Positions 23,487-32,771 of a stretch of 64,000 nt of DNA are shown here, piece by piece. The number at the start of each line of letters is the position of its first letter. Within the stretch, counting starts at the first letter, position 1. A model generated the notes under the pieces. The model was not told the DNA's origin. It saw only the letters and a program-made list of their open reading frames with translations, and ran no database searches. Origin of the DNA: Candidatus Symbiobacter mobilis CR (GTDB taxonomy: Bacteria; Pseudomonadota; Gammaproteobacteria; Burkholderiales; Burkholderiaceae_C); NCBI RefSeq assembly GCF_000477435.1, contig NC_022576.1, positions 1,550,001 through 1,614,000 on the forward strand, given 5' to 3'. A program made the position numbers and the translations under genes.

Positions 23487-23714
23487 ATGACACAACATCT
23501 CCGCCTTCTTTTCCCCGCCAGTGCCGCCGCGCTGACCGTCGTCGTTCTGCTCACAACAGGCTGCGCAGGCATGTCTGAGCGTGAAAAATCTATTGCTGTG
23601 GGTGCCGGTGCAGGCGCCGTGGGTGGCGCCATCCTGACCGGTGGCAACGCCATAGGCACCGTAGGCGGCGCGGCCGTGGGTGGATTTATCGGCAACGAAG
23701 CCAATAAGCACTGA
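23487..23714 (+). CDS. glycine-zipper lipoprotein (OsmB-like)
   Basis: 75 residues from MTQHLRLLFPASAAALTVVV, with the lipobox LLTTGC and then a glycine-zipper segment (SIAVGAGAGAVGGAILTGGN, then IGTVGGAAVGGFIGNEANKH). Size and layout match OsmB-type outer-membrane lipoproteins, which are induced by osmotic stress in enterobacteria. The first ATG of the frame (23406) is not preferred because the signal peptide starts here. It lies between MITE copies 2 and 3. Confidence 0.85.
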   Translation: MTQHLRLLFPASAAALTVVVLLTTGCAGMSEREKSIAVGAGAGAVGGAILTGGNAIGTVGGAAVGGFIGNEANKH

Positions 23715-23798
23715 CTGCACGCAAATCGGGTAGCTAGGAGTTTCTCGCTCCCAGCCCCCACACCACCCACGTGCGGATCCGCAGTGGGCGGTTCAATA

Positions 23799-23943
23799 AG
23801 AACCTATTCCAGTAGGCAGGCGAGCCGAAGCAGTGTGCGTGGCGCCGGAGCGCAGGAACCGGAATGTACTGACAGTACATGAGGATTCCGAGCACCGCCG
23901 CCGCGTGCAATGCGATGGCGCAGCCCCTACTGGAATAGGTTCT
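23799..23943 (+). repeat. MITE-like element, copy 3 (best preserved)
   Basis: 145 bases with perfect terminal inverted repeats AGAACCTATTCCAGTAGG and CCTACTGGAATAGGTTCT. The central part contains an imperfect palindrome (GGAATGTACTGAC against AGTACATGAGGATTCC). It encodes no transposase, so mobility would depend on a transposase supplied elsewhere. There are three full copies here and one terminal fragment at 56592. Confidence 0.88.
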
Positions 23944-23956
23944 AAGACGATCTGGG

Positions 23957-24378
23957 TTTGTTGACCAAGCTTGGCGGTTGGCGGCGCGATCGAAAGAGCG
24001 GCGCCGAAGGGCTGACGGCAGCCGGTCTGCTGATGTTTGGCCGTGACGAGACCTTGCGTGAGGGCATACCGGGTTACCACGTCGATTACCGGGAGCGGTT
24101 GTCCAGCGACCCCGCCGTACGCTGGAGCGACAGGCTCCATGCAGACGGCACCTGGCATCCCATGTCAGCGAGTGCCGCAACAAAACGCTCAAACCCTGTT
24201 CATGCTGATCGGAGCAGCCGAAAAGGCCGGTTCCGAGGTAGACAAAGTACGCCAAGGCTGGGCATCACAGCATTGGCGGACGCCAGAGCTGCACGAGCAA
24301 GCCCAACCGGGCGGATCAAGCCTATACCACCGAGGATGGGCTGGAGGCCATGCAACCGCCGGGATTCGCAGCTTCTGA
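23957..24378 (+). pseudogene. AlbA_2-type putative ATP-binding/regulatory protein, internal deletion
   Basis: From about 23957 a frame reads RKSGAEGLTAAGLLMFGRDE, then GIPGYHVDYRERLSSDPAVR and WSDRLHADGTWHP, which resembles the central part of COG2865-type AlbA_2/Schlafen-related proteins. From about 24175 a different frame resembles a later part (LFMLIGAAEKAGSEVDKVRQ, then GWASQHWRTPELHEQ). The N-terminus and the segment in between are missing. It is therefore a remnant truncated at its 5' end, where MITE copy 3 stands, and internally deleted. Confidence 0.7.
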
Positions 24379-24414
24379 GAATGCGTAGCGCAATATCAAA
24401 ATGGATTCTGCGCC

Positions 24415-25503
24415 TTATTCCAAAAAGGCAATCATGGTTGCCGTTTGGTTAATATGGCCAATATCCGCTTCGCCGTAAGTGGAAAAGCCCACGGTGGGCA
24501 CGGTGAACAGCCCGGAAAACTCCGCTGTCTTGTTCAGCGATTTCAATTCCAGCGTTCGCAGAATGCAATGGAACAGCAGAATGCCCGCCACTTTTCCATC
24601 GGCATTGGTTGTTGCCAGCGCATTGCGCGTGTCGGTCAGGATGTCAGTCGATTGCAGAAGGTCCAGCGGAATATCGGGGCTGACGGCGCAATAAAACTTC
24701 AATGTTTCGTTGTCAAAAGTTTGCGGTGAGCGGACATAAGGTTCCTCCCCATCCATCAACCCCAGGGGGCTGGACATAAACCGCTTGGCTGCTTCTTCCA
24801 AGCTACTGGCGCCCACCGCTTCCATGTACGCACACCCCGCCGGTTTGCCGTCAAACTGGAGCACCTGGCGACCACTGGCATCGACTTGCGTGGGTGTGAG
24901 CGTCTTCCCGGTTTTGCAAAACGATTGGGTTTTGATGACGCGAATACCCGCCGGCGCATGCAGCACCGCCAAAAGGGCTGCATGGTCGTACACCACGCCA
25001 TTGGCGAAAACCGTCGTGGCTTGAAAGGCCAAATCGTCACCGGCCGAACCGCCTATGAAACGCAAATCGGTCAGATTGCCGAGATGATCCAGGAAAAATT
25101 CTTCCTTGCCGGACATTCCGTCCATCAGCACCAAGCCAATGTACTGATCTATATCGGCATGGAGCACGTCACCCAGGGACTGGCATACCGACTTGATTTT
25201 GGCCGCATCGCCGATGTCGTCCACGACGGCCACACGTGCTTCAGGAATGGTTGCAGCGTCAAAAGCCATGGCCACCATGCCTCCGTCCATCATCTCCTGC
25301 GAAATGATCTCGCCCGATGTGGAACACCCCAGACTTTGCGACTGAGGCCAGACCTTGCGCGCCTGATCAGCCACCTGTTGTGCTGCATGGTGCGAGGAAT
25401 AAAAGACAACCACCAAAGTGGGCGTAATGCCTTGCAGGGCAGTGGCTATTTCTTGCAACGCAGCAAGCGTTTCTGGATTTTTGGAAGACGCGATTTTGAT
25501 CAT
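24415..25503 (-). CDS. FIST domain sensory protein
   Basis: 362 residues made of a FIST N domain (TPTLVVVFYSSHHAAQQVAD, then SLGCSTSGEIISQEMMDGGM) and a FIST C domain (FRAME region ending TLELKSLNKTAEFSGLFTVP, then TVGFSTYGEADIGHINQTAT). AAAGGA precedes the ATG. FIST proteins are proposed to bind small ligands such as amino acids and usually feed into chemotaxis or diguanylate-cyclase signalling. No signalling domain is fused or adjacent here, so it would act as a separate sensor. The gene at 25546 lies 42 bases upstream on the same strand and is probably in the same operon. Confidence 0.9.
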   Translation of the reverse strand: MIKIASSKNPETLAALQEIATALQGITPTLVVVFYSSHHAAQQVADQARKVWPQSQSLGCSTSGEIISQEMMDGGMVAMAFDAATIPEARVAVVDDIGDAAKIKSVCQSLGDVLHADIDQYIGLVLMDGMSGKEEFFLDHLGNLTDLRFIGGSAGDDLAFQATTVFANGVVYDHAALLAVLHAPAGIRVIKTQSFCKTGKTLTPTQVDASGRQVLQFDGKPAGCAYMEAVGASSLEEAAKRFMSSPLGLMDGEEPYVRSPQTFDNETLKFYCAVSPDIPLDLLQSTDILTDTRNALATTNADGKVAGILLFHCILRTLELKSLNKTAEFSGLFTVPTVGFSTYGEADIGHINQTATMIAFLE

Positions 25504-25545
25504 TTTTGTTTCCTTTGAAGTATGTCAATCACATGATGGATACGC

Positions 25546-25812
25546 TTAGACAGCATGTCCCATGTCTGCCGCAATAGCACGTATTTTTGCTATCACACTG
25601 GGATCATCTGGAGATAGCGGTGTCCAAGTCTCTATCTGGATGCCTTTCAATAACAATTTGGTTTTGACCATATTGGCGACCACAGGATTTCCTTTTGATC
25701 TTTTATCAATCAATTTTTTTATCAATTCATGTACTTTTCCAGCCACAGCATACTCCAAAAAGTAAGAACAAAAAATGTCGGCTGGACGAAATATCCAACC
25801 AACGGCCAACAC
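25546..25812 (-). CDS. conserved-looking small protein upstream of the FIST gene
   Basis: 88 residues from GTG 25812; the frame is compact and charged (EYAVAGKVHELIKKLIDKRS, then NPVVANMVKTKLLLKGIQIE and SPDDPSVIAKIRAIAADMGH). No domain is recognised with certainty. The composition and the SPDDP...VIAKIRAIA end look like a genuine soluble protein, and the 42-base gap to the FIST gene suggests cotranscription and a shared role in signalling (inference). The first residues are hydrophobic and the true start may lie a little downstream. The segment 25813-25953 is AT-rich and empty. Confidence 0.6.
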   Translation of the reverse strand: MLAVGWIFRPADIFCSYFLEYAVAGKVHELIKKLIDKRSKGNPVVANMVKTKLLLKGIQIETWTPLSPDDPSVIAKIRAIAADMGHAV

Positions 25813-25953
25813 GTGATTTCTAAATTTAGGAAATATATTGAAAATTACCGTTCACCAACATAGTTTGGAGTCTAGAAGGGTTCCAAGTTCTCCGCCCACC
25901 TACGTTCCACACCCATAGCCATCCAAGAAGTATCAAGGCAGTGCGCAACGACG

Positions 25954-27507
25954 CTACGGTAGCGTTTCCCATTCCCACCCCACGATGTTCCGACTGATTT
26001 TGCTGAATTCCACCCCAACCAGGTGGATGCGTTCGCCCCGATTTTGGTATTTTTCTGCGTAGCCTTTATTTTTGATTTGTTGCAGGGCTTTGCCCTGAGG
26101 TTCTTCTGTGTCCACTACCTTGAATTCGAACAGATAGACTTGTCCGTTGTCTATCACCGTCATGTCGATTCTTCCCAAGTTCGTCGGGTCTTCCAGTTTG
26201 ATATAAAACCCCAATGCCGCAAAGTAACTGTAGAAGATACTGACGTAGTAGCCTTCGTAACTGTCCAAATTGTTTTTTCGGTACCAGTCATTGGCGATGC
26301 TAGCGTAGAAGGCTTGGAAGAGTATTTTTAGTCCTTCCCAATCCGTCTGTTTGAGCAGGTGGTGTAATCGGTGGATGTTCTGCACGGGCGCTGAATGGTT
26401 TCCTGTCAAGCCTTGCAACAGACTGGTGTTCAGGGCGGATTGGACTTCTTTGTTCGGGTATTTCAGGGTGATCTGGAGCTGGCCCGGTATCGTGTCATCA
26501 CAACTGTCAACGGTCAAATAGCCAGTTTGAAACAGCAGGGCTTCGAGCGGCATGTCATCCACGTCAAAAGTCGAGAGCAAGGCGCTCGACGCCACCATGC
26601 GCGAAAGATCCGGCGTGAATTGCTGGCGCTGGCGCAGGAGTTTGATGACAAATTCCGGCGTGCCGGTTCCAAACCAATGGGGGTGATATTTTTTGGTTCT
26701 GAACAGTTGCAAGACGCAGAACGGGTTATAGACTGATCTTCCCAGCCAGTTGTAGCCGTTGTACCAGTCACGTAACATAATTCTATCAATAGTGGGTAGT
26801 TCCGTAGCAAATACGGTGTCGATGTCGTCGTCAGTGTACCCGCAAAGATCGCTGTACTCAGATTCCAAGGTAATGTCGATCAGGTTGTTCAACCCCGAAA
26901 ACAAACTGACTTTGCTGAATTTGGAGACACCGGTCATAAAAAGAAACCGGATATGTTGGTCTGCGCCCTTGAGCACAGAATAAAAATTTTTCAGCCCCTC
27001 GCGCATGGCAATGGCTGCATCCCGGTTTTCGAGGTTATCCAAGATGGGTTTATCGTATTCATCTACCAGCACCACGACGCGCTGGCCTGTTTTTCGATGC
27101 GCAAGCGCCAAGAGTTCTTCAAACTGTCCACCCAGGCTGTGGTGCTGACATTGCACACCCAACGTATTCTGGTGATCCAGCAAAATCTCATACAGGCGCT
27201 GATCCAGTTCAGTACGGTTGCGAAATACACCCACTGCAAAACTAATGCGAATCACGGGGTGTTTTTTGTTCCAATCCCAGCGGTTTTCAGCGGCCAGACC
27301 CATGAACAATGCCTGGTTTCCCTCAAACAATTCTTTCAGGGTGTCTACAAACAAGCTTTTCCCGAAGCGGCGTGGGCGAGAAAGAAAATAGTATTTGCCC
27401 TGTTCAATCAATTGCAGGGCATAGGAAGTTTTATCAACGTAATAATGCCCATCCTCAATGATTTCACGAAATGTCTGAATTCCGATTGGGAGTTTTTTGC
27501 GGTTCAT
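25954..27507 (-). CDS. AAA-ATPase-like/DUF1703 protein with PD-(D/E)XK nuclease-like end
   Basis: 517 residues from MNRKKLPIGIQTFREIIEDG, the usual family start (in-frame upstream codons have no match). The AAA-ATPase-like domain has FLSRPRRFGKSLFVDTLKEL at 41-60 (Walker A) and VVVLVDEYDKPILDN as Walker B. The C-terminal DUF1703 region contains LGRIDMTVIDNGQVYLFEFK, which carries the D and ExK of a PD-(D/E)XK nuclease fold. Family members are numerous and often horizontally acquired; the function is unproven, with a possible role in mobile-element or defence processes. The flanking sequence is relatively AT-rich compared with the glycogen genes that follow, which hints at transfer. Confidence 0.85.
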   Translation of the reverse strand: MNRKKLPIGIQTFREIIEDGHYYVDKTSYALQLIEQGKYYFLSRPRRFGKSLFVDTLKELFEGNQALFMGLAAENRWDWNKKHPVIRISFAVGVFRNRTELDQRLYEILLDHQNTLGVQCQHHSLGGQFEELLALAHRKTGQRVVVLVDEYDKPILDNLENRDAAIAMREGLKNFYSVLKGADQHIRFLFMTGVSKFSKVSLFSGLNNLIDITLESEYSDLCGYTDDDIDTVFATELPTIDRIMLRDWYNGYNWLGRSVYNPFCVLQLFRTKKYHPHWFGTGTPEFVIKLLRQRQQFTPDLSRMVASSALLSTFDVDDMPLEALLFQTGYLTVDSCDDTIPGQLQITLKYPNKEVQSALNTSLLQGLTGNHSAPVQNIHRLHHLLKQTDWEGLKILFQAFYASIANDWYRKNNLDSYEGYYVSIFYSYFAALGFYIKLEDPTNLGRIDMTVIDNGQVYLFEFKVVDTEEPQGKALQQIKNKGYAEKYQNRGERIHLVGVEFSKISRNIVGWEWETLP

Positions 27508-27849
27508 TTTTTGCAGCTTATCCCATAGCAAGACTTGGCTTCCTCCGTTGACCGCTTGTGTACTGCGTGACATCGTTATGCATATTGGTATTTGTGCCTT
27601 CGTGGTATTTGTGCCTTCGATGGAGTTCGCCCTGTGGGGGAGCGCGCTACGCACCCGATTGCGCTACTGGCAACGAATCTGGGGGTGCCGCCAGCAGCAC
27701 TCTCGGGCGCGCCCCTGCAACCTTGCACCCCCTGCAACCCGCGCCGTTCCTTGCTTTCCAGCCTTGCTACTCCGTGTGCGGATGGGCAGACGATACAGGA
27801 ATTCGGCGGGAGTACAGTAGCGCCCGTTTCATTTCCCCAAGGAGCCTTC
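27508..27849. other. intergenic region with a 17-bp tandem repeat
   Basis: 342 bases between divergent genes. TGGTATTTGTGCCTTCG occurs twice in tandem at 27586-27602 and 27603-27619. The rest carries no gene; it must hold the promoters of maeB (plus) and of the AAA-ATPase-like gene (minus), but no consensus could be placed with confidence. AAGGAGCC directly precedes the maeB ATG. Confidence 0.6.
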
Positions 27850-30147
27850 ATGAGCAACAAGCTGTCCCCCGCAGAGCAGGCCCTGCGCGATGCCGCGACG
27901 GAGTACCACCGCACTCCACGGCATGGAAAGATCACGGTCAATGCCACCAAACCGTTGCACAACCAACGTGATCTCTCGCTGGCCTACTCCCCCGGCGTGG
28001 CATACCCGTGCCTGGAAATCCAGGCTGACCCTGCGTTGGCTCATGAATACACCAGTCGGGGGAATCTGGTGGCCGTCGTCACCAACGGTACGGCCGTGCT
28101 CGGCCTGGGGGACATCGGCCCGCTCGCCGGCAAGCCAGTGATGGAAGGCAAGGGGTGCCTGTTCAAGAAATTCGCGGGGATCGACGTCTTCGACATCGAA
28201 ATTGCCGAGCATGACCCCGACAAACTCATCGACATCATCGCCTCGCTCGAACCCACCCTCGGCGGCATCAACCTGGAAGACATCAAGGCGCCGGAGTGCT
28301 TCTACATTGAGCAAAAACTCAGCGAGCGCATGGGCATCCCCGTCTTTCATGACGACCAGCACGGCACCGCGATCATTTCCAGCGCAGCATTGCTCAATGC
28401 GCTCGAACTCGTCGGCAAAAACATCGCCGACGTTCGCGTGGCTGTTTCCGGCGCGGGGGCGGCGGCGATAGCCTGCCTTACGGTGATGGTGGGCTTGGGG
28501 GTGCAGGTCAAGAACATCGTGATTTGCGACTCCAAAGGCGTCGTCTACACGGGCCGCCCCGGCGGCTATGACGCATCCAAGGCGCGTTTTGCGAAAGACA
28601 CGGACATGCGTACCCTGGCAGATGCCATGCGTGGCGCCGATGTCTTCCTCGGCTGCTCGACGGCGGGGGTCGTTTCGCCGGACATGGTGCGTTCGATGGC
28701 TGACAAGCCCATCATCTTGGCGCTTGCCAACCCCGAGCCGGAAATCCGCCCCGAACTGGCCAAGGAAGCGCGGCCAGACTGCATCATCGCCACGGGCCGG
28801 TCGGATTACCCCAACCAAGTCAACAACGTCCTTTGCTTCCCCTACATCTTCCGTGGCGCGCTCGACTGCGGTGCGACGAAGATCACCGAGGAAATGAAAC
28901 TGGCGTGCGTGCGTGAAATCGCCGAACTCGCCAAGGCCGACGTCAGCGAGGAAGTAGCCAGCGCCTATGCCGGGCAAGACTTGGCTTTTGGGCCGGAATT
29001 CATCATCCCCAAGCCTTTCGATTCCCGCCTGATCCTGCGCATCGCCCCCGCCGTGGCGGAAGCGGCACGCAAGTCCGGCGTGGCCACGCGCCCGATCGAA
29101 GACATGGAAGCCTACCGGCGTGAGCTTGCGCGATTCGTCTATTCCACCGGCCTGTTGATGGAACCCGTCTTCAACGCCGCACGCAATGCCCCGGCCAAGC
29201 GCGTGGTCTACGCGGAAGGCGAAGACGAGCGCGTGCTGCGTGCGGTGCAGGTCGTTACCGAAAACGCGCTGGTCAAACCCATCCTGATCGGCCGCACCGA
29301 GGTGATTCAGGCACGTATCGCCAAGGCAGGGTTGCGAATGCAGGTGGGCCGCGACCTCGAATGCATCGACCCACAGGAGGCGCCGGACTTCGCACGGTAC
29401 GTCGATGCCTACCACCAGAAGATGGGGCGCGATGGCATCACGCCTCACGCCGCGCAGACTATCGTCCGCAATGACCCCACGGTGCTTGCCGCGCTGATGG
29501 TGCAGCTCGGCGAAGCCGACGCCATGCTCTGTGGCCTGCACGGAGGCTTCGATACGCACTTGTCCCACGTACGCAACATCTTGGGCTTGCGCCAGGGCGC
29601 CGAAGTGCTGGCCACGCTCAATGCGCTGATGCTGGAGCACCGTTGCATTTTTGTGGCAGACACCTTCGTCAACGAAGACCCCACCCCCGAGCAACTCTGC
29701 GCCATCGCGCAAATGGCTTCGGACGAAGTGCGGCGCTTCGGCCTGACCGCCAAGGTGGCGTTCCTCTCGCACTCCAACTATGGTTCTTCGCAGCGTGCTT
29801 CAGCGCGCAAGATGCGCCGCGCCACGGAATTGTTCCGCGCTGCGTGCCCGAACGTCGAATGCGACGGCGAACTACAAGGCGATGCCGCGTTGAGCGAATC
29901 GGTGCGCAAAACCGCCCTGCCCGCTTCGACACTGCACGATCAGGCCAATGTGTTGATCTGCCCGAACCTCGACGCAGCCAACATCCTTTTCAACGTCCTC
30001 AAGATGACTGGCAGCAATGGGGTGACAGTCGGGCCTATCCTGCTTGGCACCGCCGGCGTGGCGCATGTGTTGACTCCGTCCAGCACCGTGCGCCGTGTGG
30101 TCAACATGAGCGCGCTGGCCGTCGCCGAAGTCGGCGCTGTCCGCTAA
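27850..30147 (+). CDS. maeB: NADP-dependent malic enzyme with phosphotransacetylase-like domain
   Basis: 765 residues, the size of MaeB. The ATG at 27850 has AAGGAG at optimal spacing; earlier in-frame codons are rejected. The malic enzyme domain (1 to about 420) has [18 protein letters not shown], the catalytic [20 protein letters not shown], the metal-binding [13 protein letters not shown] and the NADP loop [12 protein letters not shown]. The C-terminal 320 residues form a phosphotransacetylase-like domain ([17 protein letters not shown], then [12 protein letters not shown]), which in MaeB is regulatory and binds acetyl-CoA. It decarboxylates malate to pyruvate and makes NADPH. A hairpin with a T-run follows. 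Confidence 0.97.
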   Translation: MSNKLSPAEQALRDAATEYHRTPRHGKITVNATKPLHNQRDLSLAYSPGVAYPCLEIQADPALAHEYTSRGNLVAVVTNGTAVLGLGDIGPLAGKPVMEGKGCLFKKFAGIDVFDIEIAEHDPDKLIDIIASLEPTLGGINLEDIKAPECFYIEQKLSERMGIPVFHDDQHGTAIISSAALLNALELVGKNIADVRVAVSGAGAAAIACLTVMVGLGVQVKNIVICDSKGVVYTGRPGGYDASKARFAKDTDMRTLADAMRGADVFLGCSTAGVVSPDMVRSMADKPIILALANPEPEIRPELAKEARPDCIIATGRSDYPNQVNNVLCFPYIFRGALDCGATKITEEMKLACVREIAELAKADVSEEVASAYAGQDLAFGPEFIIPKPFDSRLILRIAPAVAEAARKSGVATRPIEDMEAYRRELARFVYSTGLLMEPVFNAARNAPAKRVVYAEGEDERVLRAVQVVTENALVKPILIGRTEVIQARIAKAGLRMQVGRDLECIDPQEAPDFARYVDAYHQKMGRDGITPHAAQTIVRNDPTVLAALMVQLGEADAMLCGLHGGFDTHLSHVRNILGLRQGAEVLATLNALMLEHRCIFVADTFVNEDPTPEQLCAIAQMASDEVRRFGLTAKVAFLSHSNYGSSQRASARKMRRATELFRAACPNVECDGELQGDAALSESVRKTALPASTLHDQANVLICPNLDAANILFNVLKMTGSNGVTVGPILLGTAGVAHVLTPSSTVRRVVNMSALAVAEVGAVR

Positions 30148-30163
30148 ATCGGAACGGAACCCT

Positions 30164-30185
30164 GCGGCCCTTGTGGCCGCTTTTT
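30164..30185 (+). terminator. intrinsic terminator of maeB
   Basis: GCGGCC and GGCCGC pair around a five-base loop and are followed directly by TTTTT, 17 bases after the maeB stop codon. The downstream region to 30331 contains the glgP leader and no gene. Confidence 0.85.
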
Positions 30186-30331
30186 GTTGTGTCCCCGCCC
30201 ATGGCGGGGTATTCGCTTTTCTTTCCCCCCTTTTTTTCCTCCGCTCCCCGCTGCCTCCCTGCCGCCGGTGTGATGGAACGCCAGGTGTAGTTGGTGTGCT
30301 GCGCGGCTTTTCTTGACCGAAAGGATCGATC

Positions 30332-32758
30332 ATGAACGCTTCCCCCCCTCCCGCCTCGCTCAGCCAGCTCGTGGACGACCATCTGCTGCACACCATCGGC
30401 GTCGAACCCCGACGCGCCACCCCAGTCGATTTGGTGCAGGCCGTCTCCCACATCGCACGCGCCGAGCTGAGTGAACGATGGGTACAAAACCAGGAACAGG
30501 AACGCAACGGCAAGGCTCGCCGCGTGGTGTACCTATCGATGGAATTCCTGATGGGGCGCACGCTCTGCAATGCCCTCGCCGCGCTGGGGCTAACGCAAGA
30601 GACCGCCACCGTGCTGATGCAGCGCGCCAAATCCATGGAAGACATCGCCAGCCTGGAGCTGGACGCTGCGCTGGGCAACGGGGGCCTGGGCCGACTGGCC
30701 TCGTGTTTCCTCGATTCGATGGCCACGCTGGGGCTGCCTTCCTTTGGCTATGGCATTCGCTATGAGTACGGAATGTTCGCGCAGCACATCCTCAATGGCT
30801 GTCAGATGGAAAACCCCGATTCCTGGCTCAAGGACGGGACGATTTGGGAATTCCCGCGCCCCCACATCGCGTACCCCGTCCGCTTCGGCGGGTGGGTCAC
30901 GCACGAAAACGACGTCGCCCGCTGGGCACCCGCCGGGGAAGTGACTGCCAAAGCCTATGACATGGTCATCCCTGGGCACGGTACCGACAAGGTCAGCACG
31001 CTGCGGCTGTGGAAGGCCGTGGCCCCCGACCTCATCGACCTGCGCGCATTCAACCTCGGTGACTATGGCCGCGCAGCGAGCACCAAAAACGAGTACGAAA
31101 ACATCTCCTGGGTGCTGTACCCCAACGACAGCACGCCCGCCGGTCGCGAGCTGCGGCTCAAGCAGGAATACTTCTTCGTCAGCGCGTCGATCCAGGACTT
31201 GATCCACCGCCACCTGGAAGAACACCCCGGGCTGGAAAACCTTGCCGAACACGTCGCCATCCACCTGAACGACACGCACCCCGCCATCGCTGTGGCAGAG
31301 CTGATGCGCATCCTCCACGACGACCGGGCCATGCCGTGGAACAAGGCGTGGAACCTGTGCAAAGCCGTGTTTTCGTATACCAACCACACCCTGATGCCCG
31401 AGGCGCTGGAAACGTGGGACGTGGCCCTGATGCAGTCCGTGCTGCCGCGCCACATGGAAATCATCTTCCGCATCAACAAGGAATTCCTGGACTACGCCGC
31501 TCGCTTACGCCCCAACGACAAGCCTTTCATCCAGCGGCTCTCGCTGATCGACGACTCCGGCGAGCGCCGCGTTCGCATGGCGCACTTGTCCGTCGTTGCC
31601 AGCCACCATATCAACGGCGTCTCGGCGCTGCACTCCGAGCTGCTGACGACGACAGTCTTTGCCGACTTCGCGGCCATCTGGCCCGAGCGCTTCACCAATG
31701 TGACCAACGGCATTACCCCCCGGCGCTGGCTGGCGCAAGCCAACCATGGGCTTGCCGAGCTACTCGACGAAACGCTGGGACAGACTTGGCGCCTGCACCT
31801 GGAAGAACTGCAACGGCTACACAACCACTTGGCCGACATCGACTTCGTTCGCCGTTTCATGACTGTCAAGCGCGCCAATAAGGCGCGGCTGGCGCAGCAC
31901 ATCGCGCACACCACGGGGATCGAAGTCAACCCCGAAAGCATGTTTGACGTGCATGTCAAGCGCATCCACGAATACAAGCGCCAACTGCTCAACGTCTTGC
32001 ATGTCGTCACCCGCTACCAGGCCATCCTGGCCGACCCCAAGGCAGACTGGGTGCCACGCACGGTCATCTTTGCGGGCAAAGCGGCATCAAGCTACCAAAC
32101 TGCCAAATCGATCATCCGCCTGATCCACGACATTGGCACGACGATCAACAACGATCCCCGCGTCGGTGACCGCCTCAAAGTCGTCTTCGTGCCGAACTAC
32201 GGGGTGTCTGTCGCAGAAATCATCCTGCCCGGCGCAGACCTTTCCGAACAAATCTCGACGGCAGGCACGGAAGCCTCGGGCACCGGCAATATGAAGCTGG
32301 CGCTCAATGGCGCGCTGACCATCGGCACGGACGACGGCGCCAACATCGAGATTCGCCAGAACGTGGGTGACGAAAACATCTTCATCTTCGGGCTGAAGAC
32401 CCCGGAAGTGCGGGCGCTGCGCATCGCGGGGTACCACCCCGTGGACTATTACCAGCAAAACCCCGCGCTCAAGGCCGTGCTCGACGCCATTGCCAGCGGG
32501 CAGTTCTCGCCCGACGAACCTGACCGCTACCGTGGGCTGGTCGATACCCTCGTCTGGCAGGGAGACCACTACATGCTGCTGGCGGACTATGCCTCCTACG
32601 TGGCGATGCAAACCAAAGTCGATGAGGTCTACCGCCAGCCCGAGCTGTGGGTGAATAAGGCCATCCGCAACGTAGCCGGGATGGGCATGTTCTCCTCCGA
32701 CCGCGCGATCGAAGAATACGCACGCCGCATCTGGCGCGTGCAACCCGACCTGCGTTGA
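30332..32758 (+). CDS. glgP: glycogen/maltodextrin phosphorylase
   Basis: 808 residues, typical for the family. Conserved parts include [20 protein letters not shown] near the N-terminus, [20 protein letters not shown], and the pyridoxal-phosphate region [20 protein letters not shown], whose Lys near residue 654 binds the cofactor. It releases glucose-1-phosphate from alpha-1,4-glucan ends. AAGGA precedes the ATG. It is the first gene of the glgP-glgB-glgX set, with glgB starting 13 bases after its stop. Confidence 0.97.
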   Translation: MNASPPPASLSQLVDDHLLHTIGVEPRRATPVDLVQAVSHIARAELSERWVQNQEQERNGKARRVVYLSMEFLMGRTLCNALAALGLTQETATVLMQRAKSMEDIASLELDAALGNGGLGRLASCFLDSMATLGLPSFGYGIRYEYGMFAQHILNGCQMENPDSWLKDGTIWEFPRPHIAYPVRFGGWVTHENDVARWAPAGEVTAKAYDMVIPGHGTDKVSTLRLWKAVAPDLIDLRAFNLGDYGRAASTKNEYENISWVLYPNDSTPAGRELRLKQEYFFVSASIQDLIHRHLEEHPGLENLAEHVAIHLNDTHPAIAVAELMRILHDDRAMPWNKAWNLCKAVFSYTNHTLMPEALETWDVALMQSVLPRHMEIIFRINKEFLDYAARLRPNDKPFIQRLSLIDDSGERRVRMAHLSVVASHHINGVSALHSELLTTTVFADFAAIWPERFTNVTNGITPRRWLAQANHGLAELLDETLGQTWRLHLEELQRLHNHLADIDFVRRFMTVKRANKARLAQHIAHTTGIEVNPESMFDVHVKRIHEYKRQLLNVLHVVTRYQAILADPKADWVPRTVIFAGKAASSYQTAKSIIRLIHDIGTTINNDPRVGDRLKVVFVPNYGVSVAEIILPGADLSEQISTAGTEASGTGNMKLALNGALTIGTDDGANIEIRQNVGDENIFIFGLKTPEVRALRIAGYHPVDYYQQNPALKAVLDAIASGQFSPDEPDRYRGLVDTLVWQGDHYMLLADYASYVAMQTKVDEVYRQPELWVNKAIRNVAGMGMFSSDRAIEEYARRIWRVQPDLR

Positions 32759-32771
32759 CGCCTTGGTGACC

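Noticed and set aside
23793..24158. minus-strand frames across MITE copy 3
   Set aside because: They are shared by all copies of the element, change with its decay, and resemble no protein.
27829..29772. 647-codon open frame antisense to maeB
   Set aside because: It mirrors the maeB reading frame, has no family resemblance and an Arg/His-rich composition typical of antisense shadows in GC-rich genes.
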